DNA from: Heterobasidion occidentale
Taxonomy: Eukaryota > Basidiomycota > Agaricomycetes > Russulales > Bondarzewiaceae
Length of the DNA: 64,000 bases
NCBI GenBank assembly: GCA_039111635.1
Contig: JBCAQO010000012.1
Coordinates: 186,001-250,000, forward strand
Direction: 5' to 3'
Part shown: positions 36,132 to 52,663 of the stretch, in pieces
Position numbering within the stretch: the stretch's first letter is position 1
Layout: each line of letters begins with the position of its first letter
The notes under the pieces: model-generated
What the model was told of the DNA's origin: nothing
Database searches by the model: none
The model's input: the letters and a program-made list of their open reading frames with translations, nothing else
Translations under genes and position numbers: made by a program

Positions 36132-36693
36132 TCGTCTTCATGGTAGATCAGCGTGTGCACATACCTTGGCTATGCTTTCATTGTTTCGAGCTTTGTGTGC
36201 TTCTGTGATCTACCGTCTACTGTGTAATGGTCGACACTGTACTCTGTCCCACGAAAAAAAATTGTATATAGGAGAGACCCACCCCATCGATTCGTCATCG
36301 ACTATTTATCAGTCTGCTGAGGAGACTAACGAAACGATGTTTGTCGCCTTTCCAGCCTTAATTCACTATGTTTGATTCGATTGACATAACCAAGGAGTTG
36401 TCATTAAGGGATTTTGTTTGAAATACGTTTTTGATCGGTGACAGAGCGCCACTAGGCAGCAACGTTGACCACTCTCTTTCAACCTCTGACGTGGTCTCTA
36501 GATATCCGTATCTGACGTCAGGGCTTCAATACGGCCCTAGCTGCGAGAATGTGCAAAAGGCACCCCCCAGAAGCAGATCCTTCGAGCTTGCACATAGGAT
36601 TAAAGCAGGCCCCAGAGCGTCAATCGGAGTTGGCTTTTTGGCGCCTCGCAATCCCACAAACATAAGTGAGTCGCTTGTTGCTACTACCCTGAC
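36132..36693. other. Spacer between array gene 3 and LST8-like gene
   Basis: 560 bases with no gene, serving as the gene 3 terminator region and the 5' flank of the LST8-like gene. Nothing specific recognised. Confidence 0.4.
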
Positions 36694-38226
36694 GATGCCA
36701 TCTCAGAACGCTGCTGCAAAAGCAAATTTGTCTCACCATGATATGTCTGTCATACTTGTCACTGGCTCGTACGATCATGAAATACGCTTTTGGGAGGCCT
36801 GGAGTGGTATCTGCTCGAGGACTATTGCTCGTTCTGGAGAGATAGGCGTGCGGTCCATTCTCTACCTTGACATCCGTCCTTATTAGCTCATGCAGTGGCA
36901 TTGCACGTAGCAAGTAAATCGACTTGCTATCTCACCAGAGTGAGAAAAAACATGGCCTCTTTCTCCCAGCTGGTCTGCTAACTTACCCTTATAGCAAGCG
37001 ATTGTTGGCTGCTGCAATTCATAAGAAAGTCAACGTCTATGAGATCGCAAGTTCATCCTCAACACCGGTATATTGCCATTGTTGTGTCTCTCTCTCCACA
37101 ATAACTATCTTTCCTCCCGTCGTCTAGGCCATCACTTTCGAGGCGCATACGATGAATGATACATCGGTGTTTTTCATAGCCAAGGAAATGGCTAGTAACA
37201 GGGAGCGAGGATGGGATGATAAAATATGGGATTTACGGTCAGCCTACTGATCGCAACAATTTCTGTATCACTATTGACTCTATTCCAATAGAAGCACGAA
37301 TCTCCACCGAAGCTATAACAACGAGGCTCCAGGTGAGATAGTCTTTTCTAACTGTAATACATATATCTCAGACGCGCTATCCTTTTAGTCAACGATGTCT
37401 GTGTGCACCCCAATCAAGGCGAGCTGATCTCCTGCGATCAAGCGGGTCGAATCAGGCAATGGGATTTGTCCGAGAACATATTTACCCACGAACTCGTAGT
37501 GATATTTCATACTTCATCATTGGACCTACAGATTGATTCTTTCTTCCGACAAAGACTCCTGCTGGAGACTTGCCCATACGTTTCTGTGACACTTGCCTCA
37601 GATGTTTCATGCTTGGTAGCCGGCAACAACAAGGTATTTATTTTCGATGACCTACGGCATCCTCACTAATGTTTTCAGGGCGAGTGCTACGCGTGGAAAA
37701 TTAACGAAGAAAGTTCGCAGCTATCCCGTTTCCAACCGTCACCAAATTTCAGGCTCATTCAAAGTACCTCACTCGATGTCTTCTCAGCCCCGATTTAAAG
37801 TGGAGTTAGCCCGCGAACATCCAGCTTCTCTTCCTTCTTGATATGCAGATATCTTGCAACATGTTCAGCCGATGCGACAGTGAAAATCTGGTCAACATCA
37901 CCCAATCACGAATTCAAGCTGGATAAAGTACTCCAAGGTCATCAGCGATGGGTGTGGGATTGCGCTTTCAGTGCTGACGGGGCATATCTAGTCACAGGCG
38001 AGTATCCTTCAACCTAAAAAGTAGCCACAGACGTTCAGCCGCGACCTACCAGCTTCTTCCGATCACACTGCGCGGCTATGGGAAATGGCATCTGGTGAGA
38101 GACGGTTAGACAATACAACGGGCATCATAAAGGTCCTGGTTCTCTAGTATTCGATTGAGGTGAGGCTTCTGATGGACATCAAATCCAGCGGCGGTCTGCT
38201 GCGCTCTCCATGATGGCGCCGCTTGA
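36694..38226 (+). pseudogene. LST8-like WD40 protein, degenerate copy
   Basis: Exon pieces match LST8, the WD40 beta-propeller subunit of TOR complexes, in order: VILVTGSYDHEIRFWEAWSG and ICSRTIARSG near 36750-36840; LLAAAIHKKVNVYEI; DKIWDLR; VNDVCVHPNQGELISCDQAG with IRQWDLSENIFTHEL near 37390-37500; [33 protein letters not shown] and [20 protein letters not shown] near 37850-37990; SSDHTARLWEMASGE; VRQYNGHHK and a short AAVCCALHDGAA end (stop at 38224-38226). Introns are in plausible places. Part of the first-second blade is missing or unreadable (about 36840-36990), and a frame shift is needed near 38105. LST8 is normally single-copy and strongly conserved, so this is probably a decaying extra copy. 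Confidence 0.65.
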
Positions 38227-40567
38227 TGATCACTATATTGTCTACCTGAAATCGTATGAAAGTCATTATCGCCTTGTTCAAGCCTAGATTTTTGTTTCAC
38301 TGGGTAGCTTATTGCCCTATCCCAATCACTCTCCACGCGAACTGCATTTGCTGTACCGGAATGCGCGCAAATTCAAGGTCCAGTGCGATCCTTGAATCCA
38401 GGATTGCAACGTATCATTACTTACAAGCATTTCGTGTGGACCCTTATGATCTAAGAGAACAAGATTAGTAGACGAGATGCCCGATCTGTATGCAGTGCCT
38501 GCTTTGCCACAAATCCTCGTCTAAGTATTGTTGAGGCGACGAAAGGTTATCCGAAGCTCTTCCCATCTCGATGATAGAAGTGTGTAAAGACCTTGCAAAG
38601 CAAGGTAAATGTAAGGTATTGCTTTTGCCGAAGAACATTCGACAACTGACACCCGGTCTCTCGCACTCAGCTGTATATGAATACCGAGGCAATGAGCCTG
38701 CTGCATAGTAGGTTTATATCAATGTCATGAGCTATCAATGTCAAGGCGGCAAACCACCCCATTGCTTTGAGGAACTTTATTCATAGAAGGCTGGAATTCG
38801 TGGTACTTATTTGCAGTCCACATACGTAGTGTGTTGTTTGAACGAAGGAACCAGAGAAGAGCTGATGCGCTGATGTTCGAGCATGAGGGCGATCAGACTT
38901 AACGGTACATCTCAAAGGATTCAGTAAGGGAATGATTGTGATTTTGGGCCAAAATCTGTTTCCAAACGTGCAACCTATTACCTATCCTGATACAAAAAGG
39001 GTGAATTGCTTCGTCGAGGATGTGCAATTACCTTCACACATTGGTGGTGAGAATTCCATGATCAGACGTGATACACCGGCTTCCACGGGTACTGTCAATC
39101 CAGGTCCATCTTGAACCTCTTCGCACAAGTCCACTACAAGTCCTTGGTCTATCAACCCTATTAGAATGAAATATGTGATTAGATACTGGTCAGTTGTGCT
39201 CGTATGCTCTCTCCGAGCTCGGAGGCTGATGGGAGTAATGGACTAGTAATGACCAGAATCAACTGCTTACTGTCTCTTATTCACTGCGTCGTACGAATAA
39301 TACGTCACTGGAGTCATGATCCCGCTGGAAGCCCAAGACGTCAAGAGATCAAACTCAACATGCATAATCTCGCGAGAATCTTCTTCTATTGTCGGTCACA
39401 GGTTGTACCACATGAGCTAGGAATCCAATGGGACAACGGTTGGCAGCGGAAAATGATGGAAGAAACATGCGTGGAGTAGAATAGAGACTGGGTGGGACGG
39501 GTGATGTTTGCAATACGAGTAGTCTAACGTTGAGAAGCTTGTTTTGATGGACCATTCCGATCATGGGTGTCGATCTGGATGCATCTGCGTTGAGAGATCG
39601 AGGTGAGCATGAGTTCAGCTATATACAGAAAAAAAAAGCTCACTAGACTTTAGCAGCTGTCCGTGCGATCAGTCCACCTCGTCGCGAAGGTGAACTACAA
39701 GATAACGACACTGGCAACAAGGGTGATACGAGAGGCTAGGTCATCTGTGTACACTCAACGTACTCGACCGTTACGCGGAGATGATGCAAAGAAGCGAATT
39801 CTGCATCTAGAATGCCATTGCGTCCAAAGCTTGTCATGGGCGACCCCAGTGTCCCGCACGGCTGTGATTTCATTTGCGGCAGCTGATGACGACGAGCGTA
39901 TAGATTTCGCTGCGCCTAATCGAGTAATTGACTATAGAAGTACAGCTGCAGTCGCGATGGTAGTCGACATTGGCCAAGTGGTCCGGGTAACGCGCCAAAG
40001 ACGAGGTCGATGAGCAAGTGCAACATTTGAAATCATTTTCTGGTTGAAAGTTGTACCGCGGCAAAGTCCGATGCTTGAAGCTGGCCGTGCCGGAATCTCC
40101 TCCGTCTCCTTCCGTCTCTCATCCTCCATCAGACGAATGCGAATTTTGTCTCTGTCTATGCCGCGACCGGTGACCTCTTATCGAGACCCATCAGACATAC
40201 CTTTTTTTTTCGCAATCGGTCGTCTTCAAATCGAACGCGGGTGCAACCAACTACGGTTATGCTCAACGTCGTGTGAAGGCACTGTGGGGCCTTCATCAGA
40301 TCCGAAGCACGGTCTTTGCTAGTCCTGTACCCATGGTCATGACTTGACCAAAGTGCACTTATTTTCTAGTCACAGCTAGTCCCCGACCAGCCAATCGTTA
40401 CGACGACCAATGGTATCCTATGGTATCATGGCCCTTGGGCCATCCTTTTGGGCCCGCTTTCGTCTAATAATTTACACATCCACGGATGTCTAATACGAGG
40501 GACTCTTTGCTGAATTTTGTATCGACTTGCCCCGAATTCCTGTGCTTCGATCTTTCGCGAACATCAC
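38227..40567. other. Spacer between LST8-like gene and array gene 4
   Basis: 2.3 kb with short open frames on both strands and no recognisable domain. A 116-codon plus-strand frame (39663-40013) and a 92-codon one (40044-40322) have no identifiable motif. No repeats shared with the rest of the window were noticed. Confidence 0.4.
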
Positions 40568-42431
40568 ATGGCTAGTGCGCAGAATGTCCTACCAAATTTT
40601 GCGCGGACTGTGTGCGTCTTTCGAGTTCAGAGTTGTGCTCCTTGGTCATTAATTCATCTCACTCTGTACGCTACTACTAGTCAAGGCCCTGCGCTCATAG
40701 GGCTTTTCTTCAACCTGATTCTCTATGGCACACTGCTCACTCAAACACATTATTATCTCTCCACATATAAAAGGTTCGTTTCCCTTCTTGCATGCGCATT
40801 CAAAGGCTGAGTCTGTTTTTAGAGACTCTCGACGGCTGAAGATATTTGTGCGCATAATTTCTTTCTCTCTCTCTCTGGTATCCAACCATCTTTGACATAT
40901 CCTGTGGACTTGCAGGTTGTATGTCTTGTTATTGTTGAAACCGTGAATTCGGTGTTTGCAATGTATTATACCTATGATCGCCTTGTGAACAACTTTGGTG
41001 CGCTGCGTCTCACTCTCTCGACATGAAAATTTTATCGAGAGGGTATGTACAGGAGACATGAACGCTCAGGCCGTGTCCCAATTGGGGTATGCTTAATTAT
41101 CATCATGGACAGCGGAATTTGAGACTGACGTGACGTCGTCGCCAATAAGTCTTCGGAATGGGTCAGTGCTCGTCCCCAGTTTCTGTTATTTTCGATCGTG
41201 GAGAATTCGTTTTTGATAACGTGCTTTAGGACCTGTTACGAATGTGATTCTAGTTCTCCAAGCTCAATATGAATGCTGTGCTTATAGTTCCACAGGGCAT
41301 CGTTGCGATGTTGGTTCAGATCTTCTTTTCGTGGAGGGTCAGGGTCCTCACGAACATGTTATGGGTGATGATCGGGATTGTTCTTCTGGCCGTCGTGTCG
41401 TGTCGTGAGTGGCCTGAATTTGAAGATCGTATGCTTATGTCTGACGTTCTCGTACAGTCGCCACTGTTACTGTTTTCCTTGTCGCGACGATTCTCGTTCC
41501 AAGTCCCACAGCGTCTGCAGCTCAATACTTGCAGCCTGTTGTCATCGTCTGGTTGGTCTCGTCTGTGTCGGCAGATACTATTATCAGCACTGTTCTTGTC
41601 TACTATCTGGTGAGAGCGCCGTCCCATCGACAATTTAGAGTTCGTGCTAACGCCGTCACAGCAAAGGCACAAAACGGGCTTCGTGAGAACAGACGACACC
41701 ATCAATAAGATCATCAGACGTATGCATCTTCTCTTTTCATCCCATCACTTCCTGGCGACGTTCATGGAACGTGATTCGTAGTCACTGTTCAGACCGGTAT
41801 TATGACTTCCGTGTGGGCTACTGTGGACCTTGGCGTTTATCTGGGCGACGTGAGTGAAAAATCATTTTCAGCCGCCTGTGCTTGACAAGATGACTGATTT
41901 ATTTGCCGTGTATAGTCGACCGCGCAGTAAGCAACTCAGCTCGTACTCGGAGTCGCGCATTCGGAATACTCATCATTGCCCTCGTACTCAGCCATTTGAT
42001 TTTCAACCTCTCCCTTGCCAAGTTATATTCAAACTCTCTTCTTTCAAGTCTCAACGCGCGAGAGGGATTGATGTGTAGTTCGACAGAATACAGCACTAGC
42101 ATGAACGGAAGTCACAGCACAAGCAAGCACAAAGTGAGCAGCACAACCCACCTGTCTCCATCTGCTCATTCCGCATACAATATACCCACATCACCGCCTT
42201 TCAGCCACCGCCGAGTGCAGTCACTTTCGCTTCACATTATGTGCATCCTGAGGTACGTATCAATGAGCTTGCAAAACCCATTCGTTCTATAATGCATTGT
42301 TGCAGGTGTTCATTGACATAGAGGCGCACGAGATGCGAGACCCCTCGTCGATTGGCAAGCATACCCTCGACGCTCCAATGACAGGAACCGATGAGGCCTC
42401 ATCCATAATGAAACCTGCTGATGCGCTCTGA
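40568..42431 (+). CDS. DUF6534 membrane protein, array gene 4 (one extra base)
   Basis: Exons: 40568-40611, 40681-40773, 40823-40847, 40916-40997, 41053-41086, 41150-41161, 41230-41243, 41296-41404, 41458-41609, 41662-41719, 41782-41849, 41916-41926, 41992-42133, 42205-42252, 42306-42431. All exon sizes match the family except exon 5, which has 34 instead of 33 bases: a CCC run near 41079 has one C more than expected from the paralogues (the conserved S-N-W), and this shifts the frame. The rest stays in the family frame, with FNLSLAKLYSNSLLSSLNAR and VFIDIEAHEMRD. Either a recent lesion or a base-calling error. Confidence 0.8.
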
Positions 42432-42870
42432 CTTCGCTCTTCGTTGATCTGGTTGTACGTACTGTTCTATAATTGTGACTGCTGCTGAATCGAGCACATA
42501 ATGTGATTTTAGTTTTTGTATTGGTTCTTATGATCTTCTTGTTTACTATGTACTCAAGCTACCCCACTTGTTTTTTACTTATCGCAGTTATGTATGTGTC
42601 ATGAAATTATAACTTCTATGATTCAGCCCAGCCTTGCGGATGTTTTCAAGCGAGCTCCAAGTCCAGTGACCCTTGGCCAATACACCGTATGTTGATCGCC
42701 ATGCCCTCAAAACAGTTTCAGTCTAGAGAGCTGATGTAACATTCGTCAGCCCGGCGCTCAATCAGAAGTCCTCATACACTCTCATAAGGTGTATGAAATC
42801 AATAGCACAGCTTGTCTACACTGCGATATCCGTTGAATACATTTGTTACATTTGTCGTACTGGAGTTCGT
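42432..42870. other. Convergent 3' spacer, array gene 4 and GMC gene
   Basis: 439 bases between two converging stop codons. AT-richer than the flanks, as expected for shared 3' untranslated regions. No gene seen. Confidence 0.5.
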
Positions 42871-47073
<4,203 letters not shown>

Positions 47074-47466
47074 CGCGATGCGTCTTACGTCAGCTGCCTT
47101 CCCCCTGGCTCCCCCCTTGTCCCGTCAGCTTGGCCGGGCCACCCCACGACGGCGGCACCGTGGTGCAAAACTCCAATCCACATCACCAGAGATGCTCGTA
47201 CCATCAGTACCATCAGATGGCCCTTTTTGACTCTGCGTTTCAAAGGCTATGTCAAATGCATCCGAAGCACCATTTCTGCGATCAAATACTAGTTTTCGGC
47301 GTTATCTGGTAGGCAGCGCGTACATGTCGTCCTCTCTTTCAGGTCGCATCAAACCGTCCTGTTGCGTATCATATATTAACACCAGGATGCATCAAAGTTG
47401 GTTCCCTTGGTTGAAATCTGTTTTCACGTTCAATCCTCCCCCAATTCTCTGCCTTGTACATCTAGC

Positions 47467-49344
47467 ATGTCGGACACCACCCCAATCGTCCTGCCTAATT
47501 TTGCCAAGATTGTGTATGTCTTTCAAACTGCCTTGACCCGCACGCCCTTACATGGACCGGCTTTGTGTAGACAGGGCCCCACGCTCATTGGGCTGTTCTT
47601 CAACCTCATATTGTATGGAACTTTTCTTTCGCAGGCGCATTATTATTTCAGTACATTTAAGAGGTGCGTCGTGTTGGTGGCTATACTCGTAATGCCGACA
47701 TGCTGATTTGCACGCCTCCAGGGATCAGCGATGGTTCAAAATATATGTGCGTGCGCTTCCCATTCTTTCCCCTGCCGGTGACGAAACTCATTGATGTGCG
47801 CGGTCTTACCAAACAGATCACCGTATTAGTCTTTCTAGAGACGATAAATTCGGTGTTCGCAATGTTCTATAGTTACGACCGGCTCGTGAATAACTTCGGT
47901 GGGCTACCCTGTTGTTGATCTTGCCGTTGGCACGACTAATATGAAAATTTCCAGGAAATCAGCTCGCCCAAGCCGTTTCCAATTGGGGTATGACATTGGT
48001 GTTTCTGTGTATTGTACACTGTGACTGATACGCTGCCATTTTTTTCAAGCCTTTGGAATCGGTCAGTGTTCCTTTTATCCTTCTACACTTGGCTTTGTTC
48101 TTATATTCGGTTTTAGGCCCCCTCACCAATGTATGTCTCACGCAGTATTCATCCTCACCTGACACAAAACCTCAACTAAGCGTTCACTCCTTTCCCCAGG
48201 GTGTAATCGGAATGACAGTCCAGATATTTTTCGCCTGGCGAGTCAAAGTGCTCACGCATAGTCTGTGGGCAATGGTTGGCATCAGCTTCCTGGCTGTCGT
48301 CTCATGTCGTAAGTCCCGAATGATATCATATCTGGCTTTCGTCGACCGACGTTCTTTGCGCAGTTTGTGCCGTCACTATCTTCTTCGTGGCTACGATCCT
48401 TGTGCTTAGTCCCACGGTGTCGGCGGCAAAATTCCAGCCTGTCGTCATCGTCTGGCTGGTGTGCTCGGCGACGGCGGACACGCTTATCAGTCTCATCCTT
48501 GTTGTTTACCTAGTAAGTCTATCTTCCTTGTGCCTAATCGTGGTCGGCCGTCTGATCTTGTATCGCTGCGCAGAGGAAGCATAAGACGGGATTTGTTACG
48601 ACGGACGACACGATCAACAAGATCATCAGGCGTACATAAATTTCCATTTTACCTGTTTTGCATGGGCTTATCGGCCTCATACGTCTTCCCCTTACAGTTA
48701 CTGTTCAGACGGGTCTAATCACGTCGGTATGGGCCATCATAGATTTGGGTGTTTACTTGGGTGACGTGAGTGCTGATCCACTCTTCTCCGTGATATCTGT
48801 TCTCACTAAAATAACTCGCCTGCAGTCAACTGGAAAGTAAGCGCAGATTATTTTCGTCAAATATTACAGACGTGCTGACATCTGCGTCGTGCAAACTCGA
48901 AGCCACCTAATCTTCAACCTTGCGCTTGCGAAGCTTTACACAAACTCGCTTTTGTCAAGTTTGAACTCGAGAGAGGGGTGGAAGTATACATCGGCGATGG
49001 AGAACAGTGGGCAAGGCATGGATAATAACCAATCTCGGGCAAATCCGAGGGTGAGTATTTCATCCCGCCCGTCGGTTTATCGCCCGTGCTCTCCTTGTGT
49101 GCTCACGACGAACTCCACCTTTCTAGCCACCTCAGGTCGTCTCCTTCACAACAGCGTCCGTCCGCCCAGAGGTCCGTTGCTGTCATTCCCTCCTGATTTT
49201 CAAACCATCTGACATCGATCACAGGTGTTTATCAACATCGAGGCGCACGAAATGCGCGACGTCACGCTCGGGAAGCACGACGGGGTAGCACCCGGTAGCT
49301 ACCAGTCATCCGACCTGAACGACAAGGAAGCCCAAGCATTGTAA
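47467..49344 (+). CDS. DUF6534 membrane protein, array gene 5
   Basis: Exons: 47467-47513, 47571-47663, 47722-47746, 47817-47898, 47955-47987, 48050-48061, 48117-48130, 48200-48308, 48364-48512, 48574-48631, 48698-48765, 48826-48836, 48903-49050, 49127-49171, 49225-49344. They sum to 337 codons plus stop with no break. It begins MSDTTPIVLPNFAKIV and contains FAMFYSYDRLVNNF, the TVQTGLITSVWAIIDLGVYL membrane segment and FNLALAKLYTNSLLSSLNSR. The last exon starts VFINIEAHEMRD. It has the same micro-exons as the other members and is separated from gene 4 by the GMC gene. Confidence 0.88.
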
Positions 49345-50753
49345 CGCCGAAGCTTGGCTGAGCTCTGCTCCTCGTTCCGCACGTTCAGTGACATGGAAAG
49401 GACTTTTTTTCCCCCTGGATTCTAGATGTGAATAGTGTAATCATGCTCGTTAGTTGCCGTACCTGACTGTGTGTAACCCTGTGAATTATAGTCTTTATGT
49501 ATTGGTTGATTTCTCATTCATGTTATATATTTGGGCGAGGGCACGCATCGAGCTTTCCAACAGAAGTGGGGTTGATGCTTCTCGATTTGTATTGCCTAAA
49601 CGTGTTGGAAACTCTTGAACTTGAAGACGGCAATTTCGGCAACGACGAGCGGTTGCAAATGTCGACGCCACATTTGAGTCACATTTGTCGATCCTGCACA
49701 ACTTGGCTCTTACAGCTTACAGTGCCAGACAGTGCCTTGGCCCAAGAGGTCGATCCGCCGGGAGCATGAGGCGCAGCGGAGATCTTCAGAGGACGATCGA
49801 GGAGAGGAAGCTTGCCTATTACTGTAACTCCGCCGCTGATCTGCCAATCATGTGCGTGGATAAGGCGCCAAGAAAACCTTACAAAGATCTAGTGCGCTTA
49901 TCAATTACATTTACTGCTGATAAGGGTTTTTCAAGGAGTCCATGTTTCTATTTTTAGGTGACTGAGAAGTCTCGTTCCGCACAACCAGGTGCATGATCAA
50001 GACGACAGCTCTCCGATATCGAGCTGGATTGGGTTCCATCCTGCGAGCTTTGTGCCTGCGCTTCCTTTCGGCGTGAGCGTTGTGAGCCTCAAGGCCCATG
50101 CATCAAATTCATACCTCATCATAAACCATGCATCTGTCGAGGTCTGTCGGCGTATGTTGAAAAAACTCGCAGGTCAGTCGTTCCTAGTCCTTTGAGTCAA
50201 CTTTTCCACACGGTTTTGAAATTCAAAATTCCTGCGGCCAAACGTTTCTCTCTTCTAAGGACCGTCTCAGAATCTGAAAAAGTCTGCAGAATGCTTGAGA
50301 CCACCCCACCCCATTCTTCGGAGCGCCCGCACAAAAGCCGCAGGGATTCTTTCTTCCGTGCTGACCACAACAGAGAGCAGTCTTTCTGTCGTACAGACTT
50401 GGATCGCTCTATATGGTTAGAGCTGTTGGATCGGGCTGTTGCTGAAAACAATTGCGTATGTGATTCCGCTCTAACCTCGGATGGCAGTCTTCCAGACAAC
50501 AACTTGAAGGGTGGGAAATCTAGAGGAACTTACATTTTACACTTGCCTGACAAGTGGTGTTCTATTAGGTATTTCTACGATAACGTTCTTCGCGACTCGG
50601 TGATGCTGACGGATAGCCGCTGACACGGAGGCATGTCGATTTTCACTTTGCCGCTCTACCACCGGATGTCTTTAATTGGCCACCACACGTTCGCGACCAG
50701 CCCTTGAGCGCTGCGCCCGTCTTCCTGATCCTGATCCTCTCTTTTGGTCTTGG
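49345..50753. other. Spacer between array genes 5 and 6
   Basis: 1.4 kb. A 143-codon plus-strand frame (50192-50623) is the longest, with no recognisable motif; it does not look like a DUF6534 exon. Otherwise nothing found. The gene 6 promoter should be in the last few hundred bases. Confidence 0.4.
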
Positions 50754-52663
50754 ATGGATGACGTGTCTCAGGTTAACTTTGCCAGGACAATGTAAGTGCT
50801 GTGATTTGTTCGATGGCTATGCTATGACTATGCTATGGTGATCTGATTATTGATCGTGGGGATAGACAGGGTCCGATCATTGTTGGGGCTTTTTTGAACC
50901 TCATCCTATATGGCGTCTTCCTCGCTCAGGCCCACCAGTATCTCTCCACGTTCAAACGGTTCGCGTTCGTTCGCTTTTCGAGGCGTGTGCTTACTTATGG
51001 ATTATTTTGTGTAGAGATCGATCATGGCTGAAGATACTCGTGAGTCATCGAGACTGCGTAGCAATGCATGACTTGACTGACACTCTCCCTGCGAATTTAG
51101 ATTGTGTACTTGGTGGTCGGGGAGACTGCGAATTCGGTGTTTGTGATGTTTTATAGTTACGATCGGCTAGTCAACCATTTCGGTGAGTGTTCAAGCAGTA
51201 CCAGTTGTGCCAGGGCAATACGAAGACACCATTCAATTCCAGGCAACATGGCTGCGCAGGCAACTACGAATTGGCGTACGAAAATCCAGACAAATGTTGT
51301 ATATTGGTATTGACCGTTGCTTTGGTTTCCTTTAGCATTCGGTGTAGGTAAATAATGCCTTCAATTTCAACCATGATTGAACATGTCTGACGATGCATTC
51401 CATGTCGTACAGTCTGTTTTTTTGGTGTGAGCTCCAACGTGTACTCGAATGCATATTATCCAGCTAAAGGACTTCCAGGGCATCTTGGAAATGGCTGTCC
51501 AGTGCTTTTTCGCGTATAGGATCAAGGTATTGCACCCTTTACCCTTGTTGAGGCCGGATTTCAATGGTCTTGACTTTCCTTCGGGCATCTTAAATTTCAG
51601 GTGCTCACAGGCAAGCTTTGGTCGGCCGTCATCATCTGCCTTTTCGCCTTTGTTGCTTGCGGTAAGTTTTCACATTTATTCAAGGTGCATGAGCTTAGTG
51701 CAGTATTCTGTCGAGTAGTGGGTGCAATTGGTGTTCTCGTTGCAGCCACCGTTGCAGCACCGACCCCCGTAGACAGCGCCAACTTTCGGCCGATCATCAT
51801 CCTCTGGCTAGCGTTTTCGGTAGCCGCTGACACGATGATTACTGTTATACTTTGTCATCATCTCGTGAGTTATCCCCGGGACAACCCCTTCGATAGGCTC
51901 ACATTGTGTCATTAGCAAACGCATAAGACAGGGTTTTCAGAAACCGACAACGTGATCAACAAAATCACACGATGTGAGTTCGCGTTCATAGGACTCTCTA
52001 GTCTCACAGACTGATGGAGCCCTCAGTTACTGTTCAGACTGGTCTAATCACATCCCTATGCGCCATCATCGACCTCATTCTTTACCTTACGGAGGTGTGT
52101 ATGTTGTTTATCTATCACTTCTGCAGAAAAGAGATTTGATATCTTCCCCATAGAAAACAGGGCAGTGAGTGTCGTCTAGGCAAATTCATGCTCTATGTAG
52201 CATCTGACAGACAAATCAACACCTTTCCTTCAGCCATCTTATTTTTAATCTCCCGTTGGCGAAGCTGTACACGATATCTCTGTTGTCGAGTTTGAACTCC
52301 CGCCAAGGCTGGCAATTCAGCTCACACGTGGAGTCCAATATGGACCAAATGTCAGGGAGAAAGGAGGCATGTCATCTCGTCCATGTGTTTTTGTTACGGG
52401 ACTGATATCCAACGTTCCTGTAGCCAACTACCACTGTTGGCATCTCCTTCGCCACAGTATCTGAGTTACCGGAGGTGCGATTTGTATTACACATACTCGA
52501 TAGTGGACGATTGCTCACACGGGATGACTGTCGATGGCAGGGGTATGTCGACATCGAAACTCTTGAAATGAGCGACGCATCTCCATCGCCCAGTGTTGAC
52601 CGACGAAAAATCATCAGTATAAGCTCGGATGCACCTTCGCGGGCGACAAGTTCGATAGCATGA
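50754..52663 (+). CDS. DUF6534 membrane protein, array gene 6 (most diverged)
   Basis: Exons that match the family plan: 50754-50791, 50866-50958, 51015-51039, 51101-51182, 51243-51275, 51336-51347, 51413-51426, 51479-51526 and 51601-51661 (the usual 109-nt exon split by an extra intron), 51716-51864, 51916-51973, 52028-52095, 52154-52164, then about 52234-52370, 52423-52474, 52541-52663. The micro-exon sizes are kept even where the encoded residues have changed. The borders of the last three exons are unsure, because my choice leaves the frame off by one. FNLPLAKLYTISLLSSLNSR and YVDIETLEMSD correspond to the family's conserved C-terminal parts. Likely functional or only lightly damaged. Confidence 0.72.

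Noticed and set aside
50192..50623. 143-codon frame between array genes 5 and 6 as a gene
   Set aside because: No domain, no paralogue in the array, no clear start context or introns.
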